Of a DNA stretch of 37,194 nucleotides, positions 15,375 through 25,000 are shown in pieces. The translations under genes and the position numbers were made by a program. The notes beneath the pieces are model-generated. The model ran no database searches, was not told the origin of the DNA, and was given only the letters and a program-made list of their open reading frames with translations. The first letter of the stretch is position 1. The number at the start of each line of letters is the position of its first letter. Origin of the DNA: Flavobacteriales bacterium. Its GTDB lineage: Bacteria; Bacteroidota; Bacteroidia; Flavobacteriales_D; Crocinitomicaceae. The stretch spans positions 1 to 37,194 of the forward strand of contig CANGIC010000005.1 in the NCBI GenBank assembly GCA_947453795.1, written 5' to 3'.

Positions 15375-18300
15375 ATGAAATTCACCGAAGAAAAATTAGA
15401 AAAGGCTTTTACCGAATTGTTGGCAAATGAAGGTTTTCCTCATCATTTGGGCAATACCCTTGTGCGTGACACAGAGGAAGTAATTATAGAAGAAGATTTA
15501 ATAAACTATTTACTGAGCAAATATGCGAGCAAACAACTCTCGCTTAATGAGGCAAAGTCTATTGCACTTCAATTAAAAACGTTGCCTGCCAGCGACTTAT
15601 ATGAAAGCAATAAAACAATTTTACGTTGGCTCAGCGATGGTTTTATCCTTAAGCGAGAAGACCGCAACCAAAAAGACATTCACATTGAGCTAATTGATTA
15701 CAATGGCTTAGAAGCTCAATTGGCAAGTCCAGATTTAGATTTTATTGTAGCCGATCCAAAAGAACCTTACCCATCTGATTGCAATATTTACAAATTTGTC
15801 AATCAGCTAGAAATTGTTGGTTCAGAAAAGCGCATTCCTGACGGCATTATATACATCAACGGTTTGCCTTTGGTGGTCTTTGAATTTAAGAGTGCTATTC
15901 GCGAAGAAGCCACTGTATTTGATGCCTTTAATCAACTAACGGTTCGATACCGGAGAGATATCCCTGAATTGTTTAAATACAATGCCTTTTGTGTGATTAG
16001 CGACGGCATCAATAATAAAGCAGGTTCGTTTTTTGCCCCATACGATTTTTATTATGCCTGGCGCAGAGTAGCAGGTTTGGCAAAAGATGTTGATGGTATT
16101 GATAGCATGTTTACCCTGGTGCAAGGAATGCTCAACCAAAATCGTTTGCGTGATATTATTCGCAATTTCATATACATACCTGACACTTCTAAAAAGAACG
16201 AAAAAATTGTTTGTCGTTATCCACAATACTATGCCGCCAAACGTTTGTATGATACCATTAAAATAGCTCAAAAGCCCCAAGGTGATGGTAAAGGCGGAAC
16301 TTATTTTGGAGCAACAGGTTGCGGTAAAAGTTTTACCATGCTTTATTTGGCTCGTTTGCTGATGAAAAGCGAACACTTTGAGAGCCCAACCATTATAATG
16401 ATTACTGACCGTACCGATTTAGATGACCAACTTTCGGGACAGTTTACAAATGCAAAAAAATTCATTGGCGATAATACAGTAGTGAGTGTGGAAAGCCGGG
16501 CAAATTTGAGAGAATTGGTACAAGGCCGTCAGAGTGGTGGTGTATTCTTAACCACGATTCACAAGTTTACCGAAGACACCCAACTCCTATCTGATAGAAC
16601 AAACGTAATTTGTATTTCAGATGAAGCTCACCGCAGTCAAGTCAACCTCGACCAGAAGGTAAAAGTAACTGAGAAAGGCGTTACTAAAACATTCGGATTT
16701 GCCAAATACCTTCACGACTCATTACCAAATGCCACCTTTGTAGGTTTCACAGGTACACCTATAGATGCTACGCTGGACGTATTTGGTCGTGTGGTAGATG
16801 CCTATACTATGACCGAATCGGTAAAAGATGAAATCACTGTGCGTATTGTGTATGAAGGCAGAGCAGCTAAAGTGGCCTTGAATAATACTGAACTAGAAAA
16901 AATTGAAAAATATTACGAAGAAGCCGCAGCAGCAGGTGCAAACGAATACCAAATAGAGCAAAGCAAGGAAGAAACCACCAATATGAACGCCATTTTGGGC
17001 GATCCAAAGCGTTTAAAAGCCTTGGCAGAAGATTTTGTAACTCATTATGAAAACAGAATTTCAGAGGGTGCTACAGTCAAAGGCAAAGCCATGTTCGTTT
17101 GTAGCAGCCGAGAAATTGCCTATGAGTTTTATAAAAATGTGATTATTCTTCGTCCCGAATGGAACGAAATTAAATCAGCAGCGGATGAGGAAGAAGTAAG
17201 CGAAGAAGAACAAAAGAAAATCAAGCCAATGGAACGAATCAAAATGATTATGACCAGAGGCAAAGATGATGATGAAACGCTTTACAAGATGCTCGGGACT
17301 TCTGAATATCGCAAAACACTAGACACCGAGTTTAAGAACGAGAAATCTAATTTTAAAATTGCCATTGTAGTTGATATGTGGCTGACAGGTTTTGATGTGC
17401 CGTTTTTGGATAGCATTTACATTGATAAGCCAATACAACAGCACAATTTAATTCAAACTATATCAAGGGTAAACCGCAAATTTGAAGGTAAGAACAAAGG
17501 TTTGGTAGTCGATTACATAGGCATCAAGAAGCAGATGAACCTGGCATTAGCCAAGTACAACAAAGGCGATGAAGACAACTTCGAAGACATTGCTGAATCG
17601 TTGATTATTGTTCGTAACCATCTAGACTTATTAGCGAAACTCTTTCACACATTTGATAGTGCCAAGTATTTCAAAGGGACTACAATTGAGCAACTCAACA
17701 CTTTAAATTTAGCTGCTGAATTTGCCCAACAAACCAAGGACTTTGAAACACGTTTCATGGGCTTGGTAAAGCGATTGAAAGCCGCATATGATATTTGTGC
17801 AGGAAGCGAAAATTTAACTCAAACAGAACGCGATTTCACACACTTTTATTTAGCTGTTCGCTCCATCGTTTTCAAACTTACCAAGGGCAATGCACCAGAC
17901 ACCGCTCAGATGAATGCACGGGTAAGGGAGATGATTAAGGATGCCTTGCAAAGCGATGGTGTTCAAGAGATTTTTAAACTTGGAAACGAAGAAGAAAGCG
18001 AACAAGATTTATTTGATGAAGATTATTTAGCAAAGATTGATAAAATCAAAATGCCGAATACTAAAATCAAATTGCTTCAACAGTTACTTGCTAAAGTAAT
18101 TGGCGAAATAAAAAAAGTAAACAAAGTAAAGGGCATTGATTTTTCTAAAAAGATGCAAGTACTTGTAGAACGATACAATCAACGTGACGAAGCCGATATT
18201 CTGAAAAGTGAAGTCTATGAAGAAATGGCAGAACAACTCACTAATTTAATACTGGAAGTACACAAAGAATTTTCAGCAGGCGATGCCTTGGGAATTGACT

Positions 18301-18581
18301 TTGAAGAAAAAGCATTTTATGACATTCTGAAAGAACTGTGTGTAAAATACGATTTCAACTATCCAGAAGAAAAAATGATAGAACTTGCGAAAGCGGTTAA
18401 AGATTTAGTAGAAGGTCAAGCCAAGTTTCCTGACTGGAACAAACGAGACGATATTAAAGCAGCTTTGAAAGTTGGGTTAATTATTTTACTTGATGAGTTT
18501 GGTTATCCACCAGTCGATAAGGACGAAGTGTATGTTGAAATTTTCGAGCAGGCCGAGAACTATAAAAAAAATCAATCATAA
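15375..18581 (+). CDS. hsdR: Type I restriction endonuclease subunit HsdR
   Basis: A 1068-residue restriction and translocation subunit. The N-terminal nuclease has a PD-(D/E)xK arrangement, with PDGIIYINGLPLVVFEFKSA near 155-174. The SF2 motor follows: Walker A GATGCGKSFT (about 312-321), DEAH (about 416-419), TGTP in motif III (about 456), and the late motifs DMWLTGFDVP and QTISRVNR near 670-705. The C-terminal helical region that binds HsdM is present. It lies 2 bp after hsdS. All catalytic elements look intact, so the system should be functional. Length and motif order match the family. Confidence 0.96.
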   Translation: MKFTEEKLEKAFTELLANEGFPHHLGNTLVRDTEEVIIEEDLINYLLSKYASKQLSLNEAKSIALQLKTLPASDLYESNKTILRWLSDGFILKREDRNQKDIHIELIDYNGLEAQLASPDLDFIVADPKEPYPSDCNIYKFVNQLEIVGSEKRIPDGIIYINGLPLVVFEFKSAIREEATVFDAFNQLTVRYRRDIPELFKYNAFCVISDGINNKAGSFFAPYDFYYAWRRVAGLAKDVDGIDSMFTLVQGMLNQNRLRDIIRNFIYIPDTSKKNEKIVCRYPQYYAAKRLYDTIKIAQKPQGDGKGGTYFGATGCGKSFTMLYLARLLMKSEHFESPTIIMITDRTDLDDQLSGQFTNAKKFIGDNTVVSVESRANLRELVQGRQSGGVFLTTIHKFTEDTQLLSDRTNVICISDEAHRSQVNLDQKVKVTEKGVTKTFGFAKYLHDSLPNATFVGFTGTPIDATLDVFGRVVDAYTMTESVKDEITVRIVYEGRAAKVALNNTELEKIEKYYEEAAAAGANEYQIEQSKEETTNMNAILGDPKRLKALAEDFVTHYENRISEGATVKGKAMFVCSSREIAYEFYKNVIILRPEWNEIKSAADEEEVSEEEQKKIKPMERIKMIMTRGKDDDETLYKMLGTSEYRKTLDTEFKNEKSNFKIAIVVDMWLTGFDVPFLDSIYIDKPIQQHNLIQTISRVNRKFEGKNKGLVVDYIGIKKQMNLALAKYNKGDEDNFEDIAESLIIVRNHLDLLAKLFHTFDSAKYFKGTTIEQLNTLNLAAEFAQQTKDFETRFMGLVKRLKAAYDICAGSENLTQTERDFTHFYLAVRSIVFKLTKGNAPDTAQMNARVREMIKDALQSDGVQEIFKLGNEEESEQDLFDEDYLAKIDKIKMPNTKIKLLQQLLAKVIGEIKKVNKVKGIDFSKKMQVLVERYNQRDEADILKSEVYEEMAEQLTNLILEVHKEFSAGDALGIDFEEKAFYDILKELCVKYDFNYPEEKMIELAKAVKDLVEGQAKFPDWNKRDDIKAALKVGLIILLDEFGYPPVDKDEVYVEIFEQAENYKKNQS

Positions 18582-18827
18582 ATGAAATTCGGATTTCGCA
18601 TACCATCACTAACCAAACGAATTGCAGCTCGTACTTCGGTGAAGCGTATCATTCGCCATAACCTGGGCTTTAAGGCTCCAAGGGGTATGGGCTGGCTGAC
18701 GAATCCAAAGAAAGCTGCTTACAATCGAGTTTATAATAGAACCTCAAAAGGATGTTTGGTTGTGCTGCCCATTGTAATTTCTGGATTTGCTTTTGTATTA
18801 TTTTTAATTATTAAAATACTCGTTTAA
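18582..18827 (+). CDS. Small basic membrane protein downstream of hsdR
   Basis: An 81-residue protein that begins directly at the end of hsdR with no gap. The first 55 residues are strongly basic (KFGFRIPSLTKRIAARTSVK, then GWLTNPKKAAYNRVYNRTSKG). Residues 57-80 form one membrane helix (LVVLPIVISGFAFVLFLII). The basic segment, especially the NPKKAAYNRVYNRT part, recalls small uncharacterised proteins in other mobile elements and next to restriction genes. I cannot name a family. It sits between hsdR and the PrsW-like protease with no spacing, and so should be co-transcribed and perhaps co-function with the protease. Confidence 0.7.
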   Translation: MKFGFRIPSLTKRIAARTSVKRIIRHNLGFKAPRGMGWLTNPKKAAYNRVYNRTSKGCLVVLPIVISGFAFVLFLIIKILV

Positions 18828-19859
18828 ATGCCATATCACATAGAAAGAAATGGCCAGCAACATGGGCCTTACGAATTGGACGCACTCAAAAAGTATGTGG
18901 AGGATGGACTTATTTTGCTTCAAGATAAAATACATGACCCCAAAGGAGCACCATTATCTGTTCGGGATGTATTGAAATCGAATGGTATCAGCGTTAAGGT
19001 AAAAAATAATGGCAATGTTTTAAGTCAAATTAAGAGCTTTGGTACAAAATTACTTATCCCTAAAGATTCACTCTCTTTTAAAAATCTCAAATCTGATAAG
19101 CGTTTATTAGTGATAGCACTAGTAGGTTTAGCTCCTGCATTTCTGATTTCATTCACTGGCGCAAGCGTTATAACATTTTATGCAATCGCCCTTTATTTTT
19201 CAATGATCTGGGGATTGTTTTATTACAGTGTTTTTAGTACTGGACAAGTTTCAATTAAGAAAGCGATCGGATTGTTTTTTCTTACTCAATTAGTCATATT
19301 TATTCTAGTCGATATTTTAAGGATTCCATCAATAAACCCTTTATACGCTTTGACTGGTGAGAATAATGGCTTCATTAGCAGATTGATTGGTTTTACATTT
19401 GGTGTAGGCGTTTTTGAAGAGTTTGTAAAATTGTTCCCTGTCTATTTATTGTTGAGAAAATCAAAAGAGCCTTTGGTTCCTCAGACGGTAGTGTTTTATG
19501 GACTTATGAGTGGTATCGGCTTTGGTGTTTTTGAAGGTGTAGTATATCAGTTGACCGTGAATAATCAGCTTGATTATGGAACCTCATTTTTTATGAATAT
19601 CGCTCGGCTAACATGCCTTCCATTCCTTCATTCCATATGGGCGGGTATCAGCTCATATTTCTTAGCATTCTCGTTTCTTTATCCCAAAAACAGACATTCG
19701 ATGTGGCTGCTTGGGATTTTGATACCTGCAATTCTTCATGGATTGTATGATACTCTTGGTTGGTCTATACTGGGACTGTTGGTCTCTTACATAGGGGTTA
19801 CATTATTAGTTATTTATCTAAAGAATGCAAAAGACTTTCAAAGCAAGATTATAAAGTAG
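18828..19859 (+). CDS. GYF-domain PrsW-family intramembrane protease
   Basis: A 343-residue protein. Residues 1-58 are a bacterial GYF_2-type domain (YHIERNGQQHGPYELDALKK). From about residue 85 there are eight or so membrane helices with PrsW signatures: GVFEEFVKLFPVYLLL near 195, GFGVFEGVVY near 228, the histidine in CLPFLHSIWAGI, and ILHGLYDTLGW near 303. The glutamates and histidines are the presumed metal ligands of this intramembrane metalloprotease family. Known PrsW cleaves an anti-sigma factor. The substrate here is unknown. The upstream small membrane protein and the proline-tailed TerY proteins are possible partners. It is followed 5 bp later by a TerD-like gene. Confidence 0.85.
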   Translation: MPYHIERNGQQHGPYELDALKKYVEDGLILLQDKIHDPKGAPLSVRDVLKSNGISVKVKNNGNVLSQIKSFGTKLLIPKDSLSFKNLKSDKRLLVIALVGLAPAFLISFTGASVITFYAIALYFSMIWGLFYYSVFSTGQVSIKKAIGLFFLTQLVIFILVDILRIPSINPLYALTGENNGFISRLIGFTFGVGVFEEFVKLFPVYLLLRKSKEPLVPQTVVFYGLMSGIGFGVFEGVVYQLTVNNQLDYGTSFFMNIARLTCLPFLHSIWAGISSYFLAFSFLYPKNRHSMWLLGILIPAILHGLYDTLGWSILGLLVSYIGVTLLVIYLKNAKDFQSKIIK

Positions 19860-19864
19860 GTACA

Positions 19865-20425
19865 ATGAGATCAAGAATTTGCTTCAATATCGACACAAAG
19901 AAAATTTCTAACACTGGCTTGTTTTCGCGATTACTTGGAAATCGAAGCAAAGTTGAAGAACATTATATCGATTGGGATATAAGCGTGGGGTTATTGAATG
20001 ACAGTTGTCAAATAGCAAATCAGGAAAATTTTGTTTTTTACAATAATCCAACTTATGGTAATGGTGCAATAACTTTAAAATCTTGTATTGAAATCAATAT
20101 ACGTGAACCTGAATTTGATGAAGAAGTTGAAATTGAATTTGATAAAATACCTGAAAATATTTCGGAAATAGTTTTCTTTCTTTCCAATCATCAGGAATTC
20201 AATTTTTACATTACTGATGTCAAAGTGAATATATTCAATAGTGAATGTTTCGACAATGCAAATTCAGAATTAAGTTTTACAAATAGTGATTCTTGCAATG
20301 CAATTGAGCTAATGAAATTTAAACGGAGTAAAGTAAATCAAAATTGGCAAATTGAAATTTTGAATACACCCATTCCGGGCTCAAATGGTCTATCTGTGAT
20401 TTTGAATAAGTATTTAAGTCAATAA
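19865..20425 (+). CDS. Divergent TerD-like protein lacking calcium motifs
   Basis: A 186-residue protein starting at the ATG 5 bp after the PrsW gene; a longer frame overlaps that gene and is less likely. The layout follows TerD: a GLFSRLLGNRSK loop comparable to GFLGKLFSGNK in the second terD, then DWDISVGLLND in place of DFDLDASAF. These are followed by NFVFYNNPT, IEINIREPEF, the IPENISEIVFFLSNH strand, and a C-terminal ELMKFKRSKVNQNWQ block. The acidic HTGDxxTG loop is missing, so calcium binding is probably lost. It ends 1 bp before the stop of the convergent viral operon. TerD-fold identity is inferred from these matches and needs structural confirmation. Confidence 0.65.
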   Translation: MRSRICFNIDTKKISNTGLFSRLLGNRSKVEEHYIDWDISVGLLNDSCQIANQENFVFYNNPTYGNGAITLKSCIEINIREPEFDEEVEIEFDKIPENISEIVFFLSNHQEFNFYITDVKVNIFNSECFDNANSELSFTNSDSCNAIELMKFKRSKVNQNWQIEILNTPIPGSNGLSVILNKYLSQ

Positions 20426-20426
20426 G

Positions 20427-22037
20427 TTAAATCTTCAATTGCCCCCCAGCATTAAACCTACCGGTGGCTTTTGCCTCTCCTTTGCCAACTTCGATAATCA
20501 CATCCACTTCGTGTGCATGAGTGTTTACTCCCTTGAAGCGACCTTCCTTTGTAGTATGGTAAATGAAGATGAATGAAACGCCTGGATATTGCTTGCGCAA
20601 TTCTTCAAGGTCTGTTACATCCATTCCAGCTTTTGAAACAGAATCAATGAACACAAACTGATACGGTGTTAGGTCTGACGGAATCCGGTCAGTGATATAC
20701 AGGTTTCGATGTGAAGCATTGAGCCTTTCAATTTTTTCTTTCAGCGTATAGCCGAATCCTTCTTCCACGGCACAATACAAAACCTTTCCATGATGCTCGG
20801 CCAGGTGCTTTGCAAAGTCGAGACACAGGGTTGATTTTCCGGACTTGGGTAAGCCATACACCATAGCTGAAAAGCCGACAGAGGGATCACCAATCAGCTC
20901 TCTGTATTTTCCCTGGAGACCGATCGTTTCAAAGTCCATACCTAGCAGTTCACCGGAGGGAACTACGATCGCTCCTTCCTCATCATCTTCGTAATCGGTT
21001 CCGTTTAGACTTTTTTTTTGACCGAATAAATCATCACCCACGATACCCATTAAGCCGTTGAGTTCAGCTCTGCTGATTTTCAGTGTATCTGCATTGCCGG
21101 CTACAAAGTTTTTCAGGCTTTCAAAGGCATCATTCAATCGCTTGGCGTATTTGTCGTTTTTATGAATTTTGCTTTTCTGCACAGCCTTGGTCATGCGTTC
21201 AATGAGCTTCTCAGCTCTCTCCTTCATTCCCTTTTTTCCGTTCAGGCTTACATAGGCTTTCAGCAAAGTGATGGACAGCATATTCTCCTGGCTACCGGCG
21301 ATTTCAAGGTAGCGTTTCAGGTTCTTTGCATCAATCTTAATCTCGGCCATATCGCCCATTTTCTCATAGGCTTTGATGAGCTGCTCCTGCATCAAATTGA
21401 CCTCTTTGGCATAAGGTGAATCCTTCCGGATCCTGCGCTCCAGGATGGCCTTTTGTAAGCCGGATAAAAGGTTCAATACCTGCGCCTGGGTTTTCACTTT
21501 ACCGTGCATGGAAGCATATCGCTTGATGAATTGCACATCAGTATCAATGCGCTCGATTGGTGTTGCTTCATTTTCGTCCTCATCTTCTTCAGGAACGGGT
21601 TTTGCTGTTTTTACCAATACCATTTCGTTGGTGTCAACGAAATGCTTTGCTTCCTCAATGGAATCAAATTTTTCATTGGCGAATTTTTGACCTGATTTAA
21701 TATCCCAAATGATAAACTTGGAAGATGTCGCTGATGCCGGGCGTATTTCCACCTTTAGCCCTTTGTAATTTAATCTCGGAGCTGTTTTAGGCGCAGTCTT
21801 GACAGATTTCTCTGGAATTGATTTTGCCGCCTTTGCCGGTGCATTCTTTTTGAGGTAGTCTCCGAGCTTGGAGAAATAGGCATCCACCACACGCTTGATG
21901 TTTTCGTTGGTGTTGTAAGCCGACCAGTTGTTCTGGGATGATCCCACCACCAGGTTATGTCCTTTGGAGAGGGCTTCCGGCATGGATGCCCAGTCAATGT
22001 CCTTTATTTCGGAGAAGTAGTTCTTTGTTGTAAGCAT
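20427..22037 (-). CDS. RadA/KaiC-like RecA-fold ATPase of the element
   Basis: A 536-residue protein with a C-terminal RecA-like ATPase: Walker A YGLPKSGKSTLCL (about 394-406), a Walker B-like FVFIDSVS (461-468), and a RadA-like end TGRFNAGGQ. The middle region has an internal duplication: residues about 189-224 and 277-312 share the pattern of a helix, then KD/NDxYAK, then a second helix. The N-terminal 60 residues and a Lys/Pro/Ala linker are unique. It could handle recombination or DNA unwinding, or load DNA during packaging; the sequence does not decide. It is the last gene of the minus operon, 18 bp after the helicase, and no terminator follows before the convergent TerD gene. Confidence 0.7.
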   Translation of the reverse strand: MLTTKNYFSEIKDIDWASMPEALSKGHNLVVGSSQNNWSAYNTNENIKRVVDAYFSKLGDYLKKNAPAKAAKSIPEKSVKTAPKTAPRLNYKGLKVEIRPASATSSKFIIWDIKSGQKFANEKFDSIEEAKHFVDTNEMVLVKTAKPVPEEDEDENEATPIERIDTDVQFIKRYASMHGKVKTQAQVLNLLSGLQKAILERRIRKDSPYAKEVNLMQEQLIKAYEKMGDMAEIKIDAKNLKRYLEIAGSQENMLSITLLKAYVSLNGKKGMKERAEKLIERMTKAVQKSKIHKNDKYAKRLNDAFESLKNFVAGNADTLKISRAELNGLMGIVGDDLFGQKKSLNGTDYEDDEEGAIVVPSGELLGMDFETIGLQGKYRELIGDPSVGFSAMVYGLPKSGKSTLCLDFAKHLAEHHGKVLYCAVEEGFGYTLKEKIERLNASHRNLYITDRIPSDLTPYQFVFIDSVSKAGMDVTDLEELRKQYPGVSFIFIYHTTKEGRFKGVNTHAHEVDVIIEVGKGEAKATGRFNAGGQLKI

Positions 22038-22055
22038 GATTTTCTGTGTATTTGA

Positions 22056-25000
22056 TTAAAAGTCAAGTAATTCCAATTCCAGCTCCAATGCCAGGGCTTC
22101 CAGCTCCAGCTCGTTGGATACGGTTTCATCTGCCGGAACCGGTGCTGGCAGGCTCTGTTTGTATTCCAACAGGTAGTTCAGGCGGCCAAATTCCTCAGCC
22201 CGGTTGGTAGCTGTGCGGCCTTCCACCTGGAGAGCTGATTTCTTTTGCTCGATTTCGCCCCTTAATTCGCTCCAGCGAGGCGAGTTCTGCTCGCCCTGGT
22301 ATGTTTCCGCCCGAAGCTGCAAAGCGGCTTTATCGGCCTCGTATTGGCCTAAAACAGGGCTCAGGTCGCTAGTCAGGCTGTAACCCTTCGGTTTGAGGAT
22401 CGTTCGCTCGGTTTTCCGCACCTTACTCACATACTCCTTGAAGTACCCCAAATAGTACCGGTTGGAGAAATACACCCCCAGCACCGGGTAGCTATTTTCA
22501 ATTTTACGCCCCAGGGAAAGAATGTCTTTATCGGGCTGCTCAGTTCCGTTCAGCAGGGCTTCAATTTCCTCTTTGAGCTCCTTTGCCTTTTTCACCTGCT
22601 TGTTTTGAATCTCACCGTCCTCGGCTGCCTTGGGGATTTCTTTTAGAAAATCGCTGTTGAGCAGCGAGGTATGGAAAACTCGAATGGCTTCTAAACTCTT
22701 TGTTCGGTATTCGTTGTAGTCCTTGATGTCATTTTGAACTTCCTTGATGGCCTCAATAGCGGTTCCTAGTTTTCTGTATTCCCGGTTGAGCTGCTCTTTC
22801 TCCTGGTCGAAAAACATCTTTACCAAACGATCCACATCGGTAATGAGTGCAAGTTTGATTTCTTCGGGATCCAGGCTTTCCAGGTCGAGCACATTTCCCC
22901 GGTCACCACGGAACCAAATGTCATTGATGCGTGAGGTCTTTTCTTCGAGCTTTTGAAACACGAAAACATCCATGGAATCCTGGATAAGTGGCATCACAAT
23001 TCGCACATAGCTGAACTGATTGCCCTGTCGCCAAATACGCCCTTCCAGCTGACGAATGTCGGTTGGGTTCCATTCCGGATAACAGTTGTAAATCACCGTG
23101 CCTCGTTTCTGTAAGTCAATACCCTCACGGATAGTCGCTGTACCAATGATGATTTTCACCACACCGTCCAGGAACGCCTCTTTGATAGTTTCCTTTCGAG
23201 TATCGTTGATTTCAGAGGAGATGATTTCCACTTCATCAACTTTGATTTTATCATACATCACTCCACGCTGATAACCAACTTCATTCTCCAGGTATTCTTT
23301 GATGAGCGGAAAAAACTGTTTGCCTCGGTTCATGTAAATCACTTGGCCGGAAACATTTTCCTCATGCTGTTCGTGCCAGGTTTTTACAGAACGAATGCAC
23401 TCCATGACATACTGAATCTTCGGGCTTTCCTCAACAAACTCTTTGTAGTTCTCTGGTGTGCCATTCAGGATAAAGGGAGACAATGCGTTGTCCAGGCTGT
23501 ATGCTAATGCTCTAAACAAGTTGCCCATATCGAGCTTGCCCTGTGTAGATTTTTTAGCCATGGCCACAATGCCATTTTGATTTTCCCTTTGCTTGGGAGT
23601 CATGTTGATGTAGGTCAGCACTTGCTTGTCCTGCGCCAAACGAATCTTGGTATTGTTGAAGTCATACAGTAGCGGCAGGTTGATCTTCTTAGGTCGAACC
23701 ACACCGGCTTCTTCACCGGTTTTGTAAAGGATATGATTGTAGATGAGCTTTTGTAAAATCCTTCGATTGGTAAAGCTCTTAATCACTTCCTTCTCTACAA
23801 TTTCCTCTTTGTAGTTTGCTGTCCATTCCACAGTGGGAAGTACAAACAAATCAAAGAAGGTATCGAGGTTAGCAATGCCGTTATCTCGCAGCGAATCATA
23901 CGCCACAAGTGAAAGCATGGAATAAATCTCCAGCGGTGAATTGCTGAATGGAGTTGCGGTGAGAAGCATAGTATTTCGTCCAAACTTTCGCTGAATGAAA
24001 TTCAGAATCAAAAATGCTTTCTGTCCGGTTTCAGAGGTAGCTGATTGAATGTTGTAACGCTTGTTTCCGTCATCATCTGCTTTCACCTGGCTAAATACAT
24101 TTTTACAGCGGTGCGCTTCATCAATCACAGCATAATCAAAGCCCAGCACATCCACATCAGCAATGGTGTTCTTTAAGCCAATACCGATCATCTCACGGAA
24201 TTTCTGATACTCGATTTCTTTGTCCCTATGCGTTTTCTCTTTGGATTGCCCGAGCACATTTACTAGCTCCGTAAACAGCTCATCCGAAACAGAATCACCA
24301 AATCCTAATCGCTTGAATCCTTCGTAAGTCACCATGGTGATTGACTTTTCCGGTACAGCCTGGTTGATATTTATTTTGCTAACTACATCCGTTCCCAGGT
24401 TAAACCAGTCGTTCACTGTAATGCCGGTATGCGACAATACACCTGATACAAACTCACCGGTCTTTTTATCCGTGAATCCAATGATTTCATTCATCCACTT
24501 TTTGTAGGTGGGCTTGGGAACCACTACCAGTGGTCGTTTGCATTTGCCTGAATAAAGATTGTGAGCAAGATTGACAATAGCTGTCATGGTTTTTCCCACA
24601 CCCACATCAAAGGCATTGATGCCGGATCCCATGGCTTCCATAAAGGCCACACCTTCACGTTGAATGTCTGTGATTTGAAGTAACCCCGATTTGAAGCGAG
24701 CTGAACACTCAAAGCCAATCGGCACTTTGGAATAATTGATGTCGGACTGTCCGTTATAGAGACGGTTCCAGGCATAGTCTAAACGCTGCTGATCCTCGAA
24801 CGCCAATACCTCATGCAAGAATTTTGAAAAGAGCTTTTCTCCTTCGATGCGTGCGTTTGCTTTGAGTTCGGCTTTTTCCTCCTTACTCATTTTATCGTCA
24901 CGCAACGCACGATTTGCGATATAGTAATCTGCAATATCAACTGGTGAGCTTTTCTCAAAGTCGGTGTCCTGGTTGAGTGTAAAGAGCCATTTGATATAAA

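Noticed and set aside
22744-22956. Plus-strand frames across the helicase and other minus-strand genes
   Set aside because: They are serine-rich or cysteine-rich shadows of well-supported genes on the other strand.
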